From positions 1,293,001-1,357,000 of the forward strand of contig NZ_JAZHSB010000001.1 of assembly GCF_036924715.1 (NCBI RefSeq): a stretch of 64,000 bases of DNA, given 5' to 3'. The first letter of the stretch is position 1, and each line of letters starts with the position of its first letter. The translations under genes and the position numbers were made by a program. Source of the stretch: Bradyrhizobium sp. AZCC 1721. GTDB lineage: Bacteria > Pseudomonadota > Alphaproteobacteria > Rhizobiales > Xanthobacteraceae. Positions 16,790-26,003 of the stretch are shown in pieces. The notes beneath the pieces are model-generated. The model saw only the letters and a program-made list of their open reading frames with translations, did not search any database and was not told where the DNA came from.

Positions 16790-18136
16790 TTACGCCGTCG
16801 CTCGGATCACCTTGGCGACCTTGTCCATAATCTCGCCGATCTGGTCTTCGGTGATAATCAGGGGCGGCGTCAGCGCGAGCGTATCGCCGGCCACCCGTAG
16901 CATCAGATCATGGTCGTGGAAGGCGCTGTTGAGCCCGGCAAAGCCGCGCTTGCCCGGCGCATCCGCAACCGGTGCGAGATCGATGCCGGCGGTCAGGCCG
17001 ATGGTGCGGATATCCACCACACCCGGCTCGTTGCGCAGCGACATCACGGCGTCGGCGAATTTCGGCTCGAGTTCACGCGCGCGCTCGAACAGTTTTTCGT
17101 CGCGATAGATGTCGAGGGTGGCAAGAGCCGCGGCGCAGGCCAGCGGGTGCGCGGAATAGGTGTAGCCATGGGCCAGCTCCACCACATGTTCCGGGCCACT
17201 CATGAAAGCATCATGGATGGTGTCGCGCACCAGCACGCCGCCCATCGGCGCGGCGCCATTGGTAACACCCTTGGCGAAGGTCAGCATGTCGGGCACCACA
17301 CCATAGCGTTCGGCGGCAAAGGCAAAGCCGAGCCGGCCATAGCCGGTGATGACCTCGTCGAAGATCAGCAAGATGCCGTGCTTCTGGGTGATCTCGCGCA
17401 GCCGCTTGAGATAGCCCTTCGGTGCCGGGAGCACGCCGGTCGAGCCAGCCATCGGCTCGACGATCACGGCAGCGATGGTGTTGGCGCCGTGCAGGTTGAC
17501 GAGCCGTTCGAGCTCGTCGGCGAAATGCGCGCCATATTCCGGCTCGCCCTTGCTGAACGCCTGCTTCTCGCGATCATAGGTCGCCGGCAGATGGTCGACG
17601 CCGGTGAGCAGCGAGCCGAACAGTTTTCGGTTGCCGACGATGCCGCCGACGGCGGTGCCGCCGAAGCCGACGCCGTGATAGCCGCGCTCGCGGCCGATCA
17701 GGCGCATGCGGCTGCCCTGGCCGTTGATCTGGTGATAGGCCAGCGCGATCTTGAGCGCGGTGTCGGCCGCTTCCGAGCCGGAGTTGCAGAAGAACACGTG
17801 GTCGAGCCCATCGGGCGCCAGCTCGGCGATGCGGCTCGCAAGTTCGAAGGCCTGCGGGATGCCGAACTGGAACGGCGGCGCGTAGTCCAGCGCCTCGGCC
17901 TGCTTGGCGATCGCCGACGAAATCTCGGTGCGGCCGTGTCCGGCATTGGTGCACCACATGCCCGAGGCACCGTCGATGATCTTGCGACCGTCGACGGTGA
18001 AGTAGTGCATGTCTTTCGCGCCGGCGAGCAGCCGCGGGTTCTTCTTGAACGCCCGGTTCGCGGTGAACGGCATCCAGTGCGCGGCGAGATCGTTCGGAAC
18101 GTTGACGGGGGTGGGGCGGGGGCTCTTATCCAGCAT
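16790..18136 (-). CDS. Class III aminotransferase (omega-amino acid:pyruvate / beta-alanine:pyruvate type)
   Basis: A 448-residue PLP enzyme. The PLP Lys is in TFAKGVTNG, the cofactor Asp in LIFDEVITGYGRLG, and the phosphate-binding SGSEAADTALK is near residue 120. The N-terminal LAAHWMPFTANRAFK is typical of omega-amino acid:pyruvate aminotransferases that act on beta-alanine and other terminal amines. It stands alone, with no dehydrogenase partner nearby, so the exact substrate is open. Confidence 0.92.
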   Translation of the reverse strand: MLDKSPRPTPVNVPNDLAAHWMPFTANRAFKKNPRLLAGAKDMHYFTVDGRKIIDGASGMWCTNAGHGRTEISSAIAKQAEALDYAPPFQFGIPQAFELASRIAELAPDGLDHVFFCNSGSEAADTALKIALAYHQINGQGSRMRLIGRERGYHGVGFGGTAVGGIVGNRKLFGSLLTGVDHLPATYDREKQAFSKGEPEYGAHFADELERLVNLHGANTIAAVIVEPMAGSTGVLPAPKGYLKRLREITQKHGILLIFDEVITGYGRLGFAFAAERYGVVPDMLTFAKGVTNGAAPMGGVLVRDTIHDAFMSGPEHVVELAHGYTYSAHPLACAAALATLDIYRDEKLFERARELEPKFADAVMSLRNEPGVVDIRTIGLTAGIDLAPVADAPGKRGFAGLNSAFHDHDLMLRVAGDTLALTPPLIITEDQIGEIMDKVAKVIRATA

Positions 18137-18240
18137 GGAAGGCCTCTTCAGCTTTAACGTCGGATTTGCCCCAAGGTATCAGTTTCGTCGCGACACGGGA
18201 ACGCCACCACGACGTGATATTTTTCGCGTAACCGGACAGT

Positions 18241-19206
18241 TCAGAGATCGGCTGCCGCGATCCAGAATACTTCGCCCTCGGAATCCTCGGTGTCGAGCCA
18301 GAGCAGCGGCAGTTGCGGATAGGCGGCTTCCAGTTGCGGGCGGCAGCGGCCGATCTCGCATAACAGTCCGCCCTGCGGCGTCAGGTGCGCGGCCGCCTCG
18401 TCGAGGATGCGCCTGACAATGTCGAGCCCATCGAAGCCGCCATCGAAGGCGAGTTTCGGTTCGGCTCGGCATTCGCGCGGCAGGCCGGCCATGCCTTCCG
18501 CGTCGACATAGGGCGGATTGGAAATGATGAGATCGTAGCGCTTATCCCCCAGCGGCTTGAACAGATCGCCGCGGTACAGCGTGAGCCTGTCCTGAAGCCC
18601 GTAATCGCCGACATTGCGCGCGGCGACTTCGAGCGCATCCTTGGAGATATCCACGGCGTCGATCGCCGCATTCGGAAAATTCCGGCTGGCCAGGACGGCA
18701 AGACAGCCCGAGCCGGTGCACAGATCGAGCACGCTTTCCACCGTGTCAGGATCCGAGATCAGCGAGCCCGCCTCGTCATCGCCATCGCGGCCGAAATGCT
18801 GGTCCAGTAATTCGCCGATGAAGGAGCGCGGCACGATGGTGCGCTCGTCGACGTAAAACGGCAGGCCGCGCATGTAGATTTTGTTGACGAGATAGGCGGC
18901 GGGCTTTCGCGTGGTGACGCGGCGCGCGATCAGATCGAGGACCTTCTTGCCTTCGGCGGCGGTGACGCGCGCGGTCGCGAACGTCTCGAACTGGTCGGGG
19001 TGCAGGTGCAGCGCTTCGCAGACCAGGAATGCGGCTTCGGCAAGCGGATCGGTGGTGCCGTGCGCAAATACCAGTTTGGCCTCGACGAAGCGGCTGACCG
19101 CATAGCGGACGAAATCGAGCAGCGTCAGCAGTTCTCCCGCGCCGACCTTGGGAAGTCTCGATGTGGTCTGGCCGCGCTTCGCCGCCGGCTTGGTGCGCTT
19201 GGCCAT
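18241..19206 (-). CDS. prmB: Ribosomal protein L3 N5-glutamine methyltransferase
   Basis: A 321-residue SAM-dependent methyltransferase of the PrmB/HemK group. The SAM motif is VLDLCTGSGCLAVLA and the Gln-binding motif is ISNPPYVD. The N-terminal region with ERTIVPRSFIGELL distinguishes PrmB from PrmC. Its ATG shares one base with the moaE stop (TGATG), so it is the last gene of the pgsA-moaD-moaE-prmB chain. Confidence 0.93.
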   Translation of the reverse strand: MAKRTKPAAKRGQTTSRLPKVGAGELLTLLDFVRYAVSRFVEAKLVFAHGTTDPLAEAAFLVCEALHLHPDQFETFATARVTAAEGKKVLDLIARRVTTRKPAAYLVNKIYMRGLPFYVDERTIVPRSFIGELLDQHFGRDGDDEAGSLISDPDTVESVLDLCTGSGCLAVLASRNFPNAAIDAVDISKDALEVAARNVGDYGLQDRLTLYRGDLFKPLGDKRYDLIISNPPYVDAEGMAGLPRECRAEPKLAFDGGFDGLDIVRRILDEAAAHLTPQGGLLCEIGRCRPQLEAAYPQLPLLWLDTEDSEGEVFWIAAADL

Positions 19207-19673
19207 CAGGACTTGGTCCAGCGCGTGGCGGCGGCGTCGTCATGATCGCGCGCTTCGATCCAGCTCGCGCCTTTTTCGCTTTCCTCGCGCTTCCAGAACG
19301 GCGCGTTGGTCTTCAGATAATCCATCAGGAATTCCGCCGCTTCGAAGGCCGCCTGGCGGTGCGGCGAGGCGGTTACCACGAGCACGATGTTCTCGCCCGG
19401 CGCGATGCGGCCGAACCGGTGAATGATGGTGAGACCCTGCAGCGGCCAGCGCGACAGCGCCTCGTCGGCGTGGCGGCCGATCTCGGCTTCGGCCATGCCG
19501 GGATAATGCTCGAGCGTCAGTGCTGCGATCGGCTCGCCGTTCTCGCTGCCACGGCAGATGCCGCTGAAGGTGACGACGGCGCCGATATCGGTGCGGCCTC
19601 TGGTGAGCGCCGCGATCTCCTGCGCAGCGTCGAAATCCGCTTCCTGGATGCGAATGGTCGCGGTGACGGACAT
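19206..19673 (-). CDS. moaE: Molybdopterin synthase catalytic subunit
   Basis: A 155-residue MoaE, which transfers sulfur from MoaD to precursor Z to make the molybdopterin dithiolene. Typical motifs are visible: GAVVTFSGICRG, LEHYPGMAE, HRFGRIAPGE and VTASPHRQAAFEA, and the Lys-rich C-terminal KTNAPFWKRE that holds the active-site Lys. It follows moaD after 6 bases. Confidence 0.97.
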   Translation of the reverse strand: MSVTATIRIQEADFDAAQEIAALTRGRTDIGAVVTFSGICRGSENGEPIAALTLEHYPGMAEAEIGRHADEALSRWPLQGLTIIHRFGRIAPGENIVLVVTASPHRQAAFEAAEFLMDYLKTNAPFWKREESEKGASWIEARDHDDAAATRWTKS

Positions 19674-19679
19674 AGTAAG

Positions 19680-19931
19680 TCAGCCGCCGGTCATCGGCGG
19701 GAAGAATGCAATCTCGCGTGCGCCTGATATCACGGCATCCGGCTTGACATGAGCCTGGTCGATCGCGGCGCGGATCACCTTCGGCTTCTCGAAGGCATGG
19801 GCGTAAGCCTCGCCACGGCTGGAAAGCCATCCGATCAGATCGGCAACGGTGCGCACGTCGGCCGGCGGTTCGACGGTTTCTTCGGCGACGCCGACCCGCT
19901 CACGCACCCAGGCGAAATATTTGACCCTCAT
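19680..19931 (-). CDS. moaD: Molybdopterin synthase sulfur-carrier subunit
   Basis: An 83-residue ubiquitin-like sulfur carrier that ends in the Gly-Gly needed for thiocarboxylation (FFPPMTGG). It opens MRVKYFAWVRERVG. Its ATG overlaps the pgsA TGA (ATGA) and moaE follows immediately. Confidence 0.96.
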   Translation of the reverse strand: MRVKYFAWVRERVGVAEETVEPPADVRTVADLIGWLSSRGEAYAHAFEKPKVIRAAIDQAHVKPDAVISGAREIAFFPPMTGG

Positions 19932-20542
19932 CCCTCATCCTCCTTGATGAGGTGATGGATGCCGGCGCGGAAATAGTCCCAGCCGGTGTAGATCGTGAAG
20001 AGCGCCGACATCCACAACAGGACGATCCCGATCAGGGTGGTCGCAGGTAGGAGTTGCTCGCCCGCCTCGCCCGCGATCAGGAAGCCGATTGCGACCAACT
20101 GGATCGTGGTCTTCCATTTCGCCAGCTTGGTCACGGGTACGCTGACCCGCAACGCCGCGAGATATTCCCTCAAGCCCGAGACCAGGATCTCGCGGCACAG
20201 GATCACGATGGCGGCCCACAGGGTCCAGCCGTGGATGCTGCTATCGGCGGCCAGCATCAAGAGGCAGGACGCTACCAGGAGCTTGTCGGCGATCGGGTCG
20301 AGCATCCGGCCAAAGGCGGATTGCTGGTCCCAAATTCGCGCATAGTAGCCATCGAGGTAATCAGTCACGGCGGCGGCGAGAAAGACCGCCAGCGCTACCC
20401 AGCGCAGCCAGAGCGGGCCGTCCTGGATGGATTGGGCGAAAACGCAGCCGACCACCACCGGAATGGCGGCAATACGGGCGTAGGTTAGAATGTTCGGCAG
20501 GGACAGGGTCTTGGCCTGTCCCTTGGTTGTCGCGATGTTCAT
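19928..20542 (-). CDS. pgsA: CDP-diacylglycerol--glycerol-3-phosphate 3-phosphatidyltransferase
   Basis: A 204-residue membrane enzyme for the committed step of phosphatidylglycerol synthesis. The CDP-alcohol phosphotransferase motif is complete: DYLDGYYAR, then GRMLDPIADK. It has about five membrane helices. The start MNIATTKGQAK at 20542 fits the family; a longer frame to 20623 is unlikely. It lies between uvrC and moaD. Confidence 0.95.
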   Translation of the reverse strand: MNIATTKGQAKTLSLPNILTYARIAAIPVVVGCVFAQSIQDGPLWLRWVALAVFLAAAVTDYLDGYYARIWDQQSAFGRMLDPIADKLLVASCLLMLAADSSIHGWTLWAAIVILCREILVSGLREYLAALRVSVPVTKLAKWKTTIQLVAIGFLIAGEAGEQLLPATTLIGIVLLWMSALFTIYTGWDYFRAGIHHLIKEDEG

Positions 20543-20653
20543 CCGTCTTACCAATACCGCTGGAGCGTGAAGGTCAACCGTGCGGATGTAGATCATCTGT
20601 CGCAGGCGACGCCCAAATGACATGCCTCTCGACGCGAAGTCCCCTTAACCCGC

Positions 20654-22708
20654 CTATGCATGGAAAAACTCAAAGATCTTGCGGGCGCTCTCGGCGCTAA
20701 CGCCTGGAACCTTGCCGAGGTCCGCGATCGAGGCCCGCTCGATCTCCTTCAGTGTTCCGAAGTGGTGCAGCAAGGCACGTTTGCGTGACGGGCCGATGCC
20801 CGGGATTTCCTGCAAGCCCGCTTCCCGGATGTCCTTTTTCCGCAGTTTGCGGTGCGAGCCGATCACGAAGCGATGCGCCTCGTCGCGCAGCCGCTGGATG
20901 AAATACAGCACGGGATCGCGTGGTTCGAGCTTGATGGCTTCGCGGTCAGGCATGAACAGGGTCTCGCGCCCGGCATCGCGGTCCGGGCCTTTTGCCACGG
21001 CCATCAGGCAGACCTGCGTCAGTCCCAGACCCTGGAAAATTTCCCTGACGGCGTTGAGCTGGCCACGGCCGCCATCGATGATGACGAGGTCGGGCCATTG
21101 CGGAAACGAATCATCGTCGGCCTTGGCCGCATCGCCCTCCGGCGGCTTCAACAGCCGCTTGAAGCGCCGTTCCAGCACTTCGCGCATCATCGCGTAGTCG
21201 TCGCCGGGCGTCAGTCCCTCGGACTTGATGTTGAACTTGCGATACTGGTTTTTGATAAAGCCATCCGGTCCCGCCACGATCATTGCACCGACCGCGTTGG
21301 TGCCCTGGATGTGACTGTTGTCGTAGACCTCGATGCGCTTCGGCACCTGCGGCAGTCCTAATGTGCTCGCCATCGCTTCCAGGAGCCGGCCCTGGGTCGC
21401 GGTATCGGCGAGCTTGCGGCCGAGCGCCTCGCGCGCATTGGTCAGCGCATGCGTGACCAGTTCTTTTTTCTCGCCGCGCTTCGGCACCGAGATTTCGACT
21501 TTGTAGCCAGCCTTCACGCACAGGGCGTCGGCCAGCAGCGCGCACTCCTCGATCTCATGCGACAGCAAGATGAGTTTTGGTGGCGGCTTGTCGTCGTAGA
21601 ATTGTGCGAGGAACGAGGCCAAGACTTCCTGCGGCGTGAACGACTTTTCCGCGCGTGGAAAATAGGCGCGGTTGCCCCAGTTCTGGCCGGTGCGGAAGAA
21701 GAACACTTCGACGCAGGAATAGCCGCCTTCCTGATGGATGGCGAACACGTCGGCCTCTTCCACTGTGCGGGGATTGATGCCCTGCTGCGACTGGATCGCC
21801 GACAGCGCGGCGAGACGATCGCGATAGAGCGCCGCGGTCTCGAATTCGAGCTCGTTCGATGCCTTCTCCATCTCGGCTGCGAGCAGCTCCTTCACCGCAT
21901 GGCTGCGGCCGGACAGGAAATCGGTCGCCTCGCGCACCAGCTCGCCATAGCCGGGGAAGTCGATCTCACGGGTGCAGGGCCCGGAGCAGCGGCGGATCTG
22001 GTACAGCAGGCAGGGCCGCGTGCGGCTTTCGAAAAAGCCGTCGGTGCAGGAGCGGATCAGGAACGCGCGCTGCAGCGCCGTGATGGTGCGGTTGACGGCG
22101 CCGGCGGATGCGAACGGCCCGAAATATCGTCCGGGCCTGGTCTGGGCTCCGCGATGCTTGAGGATCTGCGGCGCCCAATGGTCGCCTGTGATCAGGATGT
22201 AGGGGAACGATTTGTCGTCGCGTAGCTGCACGTTGAAGCGTGGCCGTAGCTGCTTGATCAGGTTGGCTTCCAGCAGCAGCGCTTCGGTCTCGGTCGTGGT
22301 GGAAACGATCTCGACCGTGACGGTCGCCGCGATCATCCGAAGGATGCGCGCCGGCAAGGGCGCGTTGACGCGGGCGTAGGAGGCAAGCCGCTTGCGAACG
22401 TTTTTCGCCTTGCCGACGTACAGCACATCGCTGGCGGTATTGAGCATGCGGTAGACGCCGGGAGAGGTCGGTGCCAGCCGCACCGCGTTTTCGATGGCTG
22501 CGTGGCCGACCGCCAGCGGGCCTTCGGCAATCGCATCAGTGGGCTCCTCGGGGGCTTCCGGCAGGCGCGCCTCGTCGTCCTCCTCGGCGGCAGATGTCGC
22601 GGGATCGACGTCGGCGGCGGCAGTCAGGTCCTGGGGCGGCAAATCCGGCTGGGAACTCCGCCGCGCCTTGCGCGGGGGCTGCGGATGGTCGGTAGAATCG
22701 TGATCCAT
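20654..22708 (-). CDS. uvrC: UvrABC excinuclease subunit C
   Basis: A 684-residue nucleotide-excision-repair nuclease. Domains in order: an acidic, Pro-rich N-terminal extension of about 75 residues, the GIY-YIG nuclease ([19 protein letters not shown]), a cysteine cluster ([16 protein letters not shown]), the UVR motif, the RNase-H-like C-terminal nuclease ([10 protein letters not shown]) and tandem helix-hairpin-helix motifs at the end. The ATG at 22708 is retained because the acidic extension is common in the genus. Confidence 0.97.
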   Translation of the reverse strand: MDHDSTDHPQPPRKARRSSQPDLPPQDLTAAADVDPATSAAEEDDEARLPEAPEEPTDAIAEGPLAVGHAAIENAVRLAPTSPGVYRMLNTASDVLYVGKAKNVRKRLASYARVNAPLPARILRMIAATVTVEIVSTTTETEALLLEANLIKQLRPRFNVQLRDDKSFPYILITGDHWAPQILKHRGAQTRPGRYFGPFASAGAVNRTITALQRAFLIRSCTDGFFESRTRPCLLYQIRRCSGPCTREIDFPGYGELVREATDFLSGRSHAVKELLAAEMEKASNELEFETAALYRDRLAALSAIQSQQGINPRTVEEADVFAIHQEGGYSCVEVFFFRTGQNWGNRAYFPRAEKSFTPQEVLASFLAQFYDDKPPPKLILLSHEIEECALLADALCVKAGYKVEISVPKRGEKKELVTHALTNAREALGRKLADTATQGRLLEAMASTLGLPQVPKRIEVYDNSHIQGTNAVGAMIVAGPDGFIKNQYRKFNIKSEGLTPGDDYAMMREVLERRFKRLLKPPEGDAAKADDDSFPQWPDLVIIDGGRGQLNAVREIFQGLGLTQVCLMAVAKGPDRDAGRETLFMPDREAIKLEPRDPVLYFIQRLRDEAHRFVIGSHRKLRKKDIREAGLQEIPGIGPSRKRALLHHFGTLKEIERASIADLGKVPGVSAESARKIFEFFHA

Positions 22709-22816
22709 GGGCCTAAATTAAGCGCTGCAGGGCGGCATCGCCAGCGCTCGCGGCGCGCTCTTCGTGGAGACGCTGGTAACGCTTCCTTAAGACTGATGAG
22801 TGGGCGCTAACCCGGC

Positions 22817-22831
22817 TTAACAACCCTTTAA
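22817..22831. promoter_or_regulatory. CtrA-type binding site upstream of the porin-like gene
   Basis: A perfect TTAA-N7-TTAA (TTAACAACCCTTTAA) lies 99 bases before the ATG of the outer-membrane protein gene, and a third TTAA follows one base later. This is the full consensus for the alphaproteobacterial cell-cycle regulator CtrA. In sequence of this G+C content it is rare by chance. Confidence 0.65.
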
Positions 22832-22929
22832 CTTAAAACTCTCGATAAATCTTACCGGAAAAAGGTGGAGTTCCGTAACCAGGCCGGTTTCTCGCCGGCA
22901 GGGTCGCGGCAGTTGCGTGGAGTTGGGGG

Positions 22930-23556
22930 ATGAGCAGGCTTGTGTGGGGCGCGCTGGCGCTGATCGCTACCGGCTGGACCACGTCGGCGCGGGCGGCCGA
23001 CCTCTACGGATCGCGCCCGCCCTTGACAGTCAACCAGACGCAGTTCGGCCCCGATAGCTGGGCTGGCCCCTATCTCGGCGGCAACCTCGGCTATGCCTGG
23101 GGCTCGGTCGCGAACAATCCGACCAAGCCGTCCGGTTTCGTCGGCGGCGTTCAAGCCGGCTACAATTGGCAGAACGGCGGACCGTGGGTGTTCGGTCTCG
23201 AAGGCGACATCCAGGCGACCGGCGCCGAAGAAACCTTCGCGCCATGGAAATTTTCCAACCCTTGGTTCGGCACGATTCGCGGCCGCGCCGGCTACGCGTT
23301 CAACAACATCTTGTTCTTCGGCACCGGCGGTCTCGCCTTCGGCGAGCTGCGCGCTACTACCTTTGGCCTGACGGAATCTCATACCAATGTGGGCTGGACG
23401 CTCGGCGCCGGCGCCGAAGTGGGACTCGCGCCGAATTGGAGCGCCAAGATCGAATATCTCTATGTCGATCTGGCCAACAGCAACTTCGTTATTACGGGTG
23501 CGTCGAACGGTTACCGGTTCGGCCTGATACGGGCCGGCGTGAACTGGCACTTCTAA
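22930..23556 (+). CDS. Outer-membrane beta-barrel protein (Omp25/Omp31-like)
   Basis: A 208-residue exported protein; the signal peptide is cleaved near ARAADLYGS. It shows the family pattern WAGPYLGGNLGYAWG, repeated amphipathic strands with aromatic/Gly turns (GFVGGVQAGYNWQ, GTIRGRAGYAF, KIEYLYVDL) and ends in Phe, as outer-membrane barrels do. It is preceded by a CtrA-type site and followed by a terminator. Confidence 0.92.
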   Translation: MSRLVWGALALIATGWTTSARAADLYGSRPPLTVNQTQFGPDSWAGPYLGGNLGYAWGSVANNPTKPSGFVGGVQAGYNWQNGGPWVFGLEGDIQATGAEETFAPWKFSNPWFGTIRGRAGYAFNNILFFGTGGLAFGELRATTFGLTESHTNVGWTLGAGAEVGLAPNWSAKIEYLYVDLANSNFVITGASNGYRFGLIRAGVNWHF

Positions 23557-23581
23557 GAAAAGAAACTGGCGGCGACCACCT

Positions 23582-23612
23582 CCCGGCGGCAGTAAGTCGC
23601 CGGGATTTTTTT
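23582..23612 (+). terminator. Rho-independent terminator of the outer-membrane protein gene
   Basis: A CCCGGCG / CGCCGGG stem with a 9-base loop, followed after one A by seven T residues, 25 bases after the stop codon. Confidence 0.88.
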
Positions 23613-23719
23613 GCCTTCAGGCCGCGGGCATTGCAAATCTCCACGCTGTGGACGGCGACGCCATGCCCAGCGCAATCTTCGCAGCAAGAATTCAGTCCGC
23701 GTTCAACGTGAGCGTCAGC

Positions 23720-23935
23720 TCACGATGAAATCACCAGGTTGACCGCCTTGGGGCCTTTGCCCTTCTTATCCGGTTCGACCTCGAACGTAATGCGCTGCCC
23801 TTCAGTCAAATCCTTCAATCCGGCCCGCTCGACGGCGGTGATGTGCACGAACACATCGCGGCCGCCGTCATCGGGCTTGATGAAGCCGTAGCCGCGTTCT
23901 CCGTTGAAGAACTTGACTGTTCCAGTCATGGCCAT
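23720..23935 (-). CDS. Cold-shock-domain protein
   Basis: A 71-residue single CSD protein that binds single-stranded RNA or DNA. RNP1-like NGERGYGFIKPD and RNP2-like DVFVHITAV are present. Start chosen at ATG 23935 (MAMTGTVKFF); the second Met, at 23929, is also possible. The upstream in-frame sequence has no similarity to the family. Confidence 0.93.
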   Translation of the reverse strand: MAMTGTVKFFNGERGYGFIKPDDGGRDVFVHITAVERAGLKDLTEGQRITFEVEPDKKGKGPKAVNLVISS

Positions 23936-24197
23936 CGGGAAACTCCTCCCCCGTATTGCTCTGCCGTTACGCGCATCTCGCGCATCGGCCGACCGGACAT
24001 TCGCTGCCGGAAGCTTGGCCACCTGAGCTGATCGGATTCACGCCGCCGATCGACCCGGATTCTTATTCGGCCTTGATCACTCCGCCGCAACCATTCGCGG
24101 AAGCGGAACGTAAAGCCAGTCCCAACGGACTGAGCATAATACGGTTTCGCGTAAATTGCCTACGGCGATTCGCACTTTCCACCGGCCGCGCCGAGGC

Positions 24198-25058
24198 TCA
24201 CGGCTTGGGCGTTTCCAGCCTGAACCGGCCGGCCCCGCCCTGGCCGAGCGGTTTTTCTAGCTCGGGTAGAATTGTCTTCAACTCACCGGCCAGCGTCCAC
24301 GGCGGATTGACGATTAGGAGGCCGGTGGAGGCGAGGGGGCCGCCCGGCTCCTGCGGCGCAACGCTGAATTCAAGCCGCAGACATTTCCCGGCCGGCCTGC
24401 TGGCCGCGGCAGCGCTTGCGACGAGCCGTGCCAGCGTGTCGGTGGCGCGCCGGCTCTTCACGGGATACCAGATCAGATAGCTGCCGGTCGGCCACTTCGC
24501 GTAGGCTTCGGCGAATCCGCCGGCCAGCCGCTCGAATTCGTCTTGTTGCTCGAACGAGGGGTCGATCAGCACCAAGCCGCGCCGCTCGTTTGGAGGCACG
24601 AAGGCCGGCAACGCCGTCCAGCCGTCGAGATCGACCACCCGCGCCTGGCTGTCGCGGCGCAGCGCATCGATCAATTGCCTGCGGGCATTGGGCTCGATTT
24701 CACAGGCCGTGAGGCGGTCCTGCGGCCGCAGCAGAGCGCGGGCGATCAGGGGCGATCCCGGATAGGCCTCGAGCCGGCCCGGCGCATTGAATGCCCTGAT
24801 GATATCGAGATAGGGAGTCACCAGCGGCAGCGCGCTTTCCGAGAACCGCGCCTGCATTACCCGCGCAATGCCGGTCAGCCATTCGCGGCCGCGGCGCGCC
24901 TCCTCAGCCGTGAGATCATAGCGCCCGGCGCCGGCATGGGTGTCGATGACGCGAAACGGGGCCTGCTTTTCCTGCAGATAGGTCAGCATGCGTACCAACA
25001 CGATGTGCTTGATGACATCGGCAAAGCCGCCGGCGTGAAAGGCGTGTCGGTAGTTCAT
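24198..25058 (-). CDS. rlmJ: 23S rRNA (adenine-N6) methyltransferase RlmJ
   Basis: A 286-residue enzyme methylating A2030 of 23S rRNA. The family opening MNYRHAFHAGGFADVIKH fixes the start at 25058. SAM-binding IDTHAGAGRYDL is near residue 39. The catalytic motif, usually DPPY, reads DPSFE (VLIDPSFEQQDEF), a Ser replacing the second Pro. The substitution may be tolerated but is worth noting. The gene is divergent from the accessory patch that follows. Confidence 0.92.
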   Translation of the reverse strand: MNYRHAFHAGGFADVIKHIVLVRMLTYLQEKQAPFRVIDTHAGAGRYDLTAEEARRGREWLTGIARVMQARFSESALPLVTPYLDIIRAFNAPGRLEAYPGSPLIARALLRPQDRLTACEIEPNARRQLIDALRRDSQARVVDLDGWTALPAFVPPNERRGLVLIDPSFEQQDEFERLAGGFAEAYAKWPTGSYLIWYPVKSRRATDTLARLVASAAAASRPAGKCLRLEFSVAPQEPGGPLASTGLLIVNPPWTLAGELKTILPELEKPLGQGGAGRFRLETPKP

Positions 25059-25116
25059 GGCAATCGGCCGACCAATTGAGAAGACGTATTGTCTTCTACT
25101 CGTCGGGGCCGGGCTT

Positions 25117-25151
25117 GTCCTGCTTCGCGAAACGCTTCGGAGGACCAGGGC
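25117..25151 (+). repeat. Left copy of a short direct repeat flanking the accessory patch
   Basis: The 19 bases GTCCTGCTTCGCGAAACGC occur here at 25117-25135 and again at 27277-27295, same orientation. The next bases are also similar (TTCGGAGGACCAGGG here, CTCAGGATCAGGG there). The interval is about 2.16 kb and holds the ArsR cassette. Confidence 0.6.
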
Positions 25152-25166
25152 TCCGGCGTGCCTCCG

Positions 25167-25355
25167 ATGAGCGAACGATGTGTTCACCTGATCGGCGCTG
25201 ACGCTGTCAGGTCCGCCGGCCACGCAATGCGATCCGCCGCTGATCGAATGCAGAGCGCGGCGGCGAACATGGAGCGCGCCTTCGAGAGCCACCAGCGCTT
25301 TCTCGAAGACTGGCTGAGCCGGTTCGAGCAAATCATGGAGCGGAAGAATGGCTAA
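25167..25355 (+). CDS. Small hypothetical protein, helical
   Basis: 62 residues from ATG 25167 ([18 protein letters not shown]). The sequence is predicted to be mostly amphipathic helix with heptad-like Ala/Met/Arg spacing and an acidic/aromatic end ([18 protein letters not shown]). Family not recognised. Its stop overlaps the next frame by 8 bases, suggesting coupled translation. It lies just inside the left repeat. Confidence 0.5.
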   Translation: MSERCVHLIGADAVRSAGHAMRSAADRMQSAAANMERAFESHQRFLEDWLSRFEQIMERKNG

Positions 25356-25650
25356 GACGTTGACCAAACTGCAATTCAGCAATCCGCTGATGGCCACCCG
25401 CACCGAGGAGTCGTTCCACCTCAGCACGCTGCTCGACCTCGTCGGGAGGGACGGGTTCTTCGCCGGCAACGACCTGCTGGCGGTGTCGTCGTTCTACCCC
25501 GGCCTCGAGCTAGCCATCACGGGCGTGCACTGGTTCACCGGGCTGCCGCTGGTCGGCGCGCAGATCCTGATGGTTCTGCTGGCGCAATCGTCATCTGACA
25601 AGACCCGCCTGATTTCTTCCGACTTGACGCATGCCGATATCGGCATATGA
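25348..25650 (+). CDS. Hypothetical protein, possibly truncated at the cassette junction
   Basis: 100 residues starting ATGGCTAAG, overlapping the upstream small gene by 8 bases. Residues 1-75 read as a plausible protein with a hydrophobic C-terminal half ([19 protein letters not shown]). The last 25 residues ([20 protein letters not shown]) are encoded by the promoter and operator of the arsR gene, so the native C-terminus may have been lost when the downstream cassette was joined. Family not recognised. Confidence 0.4.
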   Translation: MAKTLTKLQFSNPLMATRTEESFHLSTLLDLVGRDGFFAGNDLLAVSSFYPGLELAITGVHWFTGLPLVGAQILMVLLAQSSSDKTRLISSDLTHADIGI

Positions 25651-25651
25651 T
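25624..25651 (+). promoter_or_regulatory. Promoter with a 16-bp palindromic operator in its spacer (arsR cassette)
   Basis: A -35 box TTGACG (25624-25629) and a -10 box TATGAT (25646-25651) are separated by 16 bases. The perfect palindrome ATGCCGATATCGGCAT (25631-25646) fills nearly the whole spacer. Seven bases after the -10 box comes ATG 25659, so transcription probably starts at or just before the start codon, giving a leaderless mRNA. A repressor bound to the palindrome would block RNA polymerase directly, which fits ArsR autoregulation. Confidence 0.7.
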
Positions 25652-25658
25652 GGCGCCC

Positions 25659-26000
25659 ATGGCACGAGCAGCGACGACGTCGGACATCTTCAACGCGATC
25701 GCCGAGCCGCAGCGCCGGGAAATCCTGGTACTGCTGCGGATGGGTGAGCGGCCAGTGACCGAGTTGGCCCAGGAGCTGGGGATGACCCAGCCGGGGGCAT
25801 CCAAACACCTGCGGGTGCTCCGGGAGGTCGGGCTGGTCCGGGACCGCAAGGCAGGCAAGCAGCGCCTGTACGGCATTGACGCCCGCAAGCTGCGACCGGT
25901 CCATGAGTGGACTGGCGGGTTCGAGCGGTTCTGGAATGAGAGCTTTGACCGGCTGGACGCGTACGTGCAGGACCTCAAGCAGGCAAGGCAGAAGGAGTGA
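25659..26000 (+). CDS. ArsR-family winged-helix regulator
   Basis: 113 residues from ATG 25659. The winged helix reads IFNAIAEPQRREILVLL, VTELAQELGMTQPGASKHLRVL and DRKAGKQRLYGI. No Cys pair is present in the recognition helix, so it is not a classic metal sensor; this subgroup is usually linked to SRPBCC genes. The in-frame ATGs at 25647 and 25650 overlap the -10 box and are less likely starts. The next gene begins 3 bases after its stop. Codon choice resembles actinobacterial genes more than the neighbours (inference from reading). Confidence 0.9.
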   Translation: MARAATTSDIFNAIAEPQRREILVLLRMGERPVTELAQELGMTQPGASKHLRVLREVGLVRDRKAGKQRLYGIDARKLRPVHEWTGGFERFWNESFDRLDAYVQDLKQARQKE

Positions 26001-26003
26001 CCG

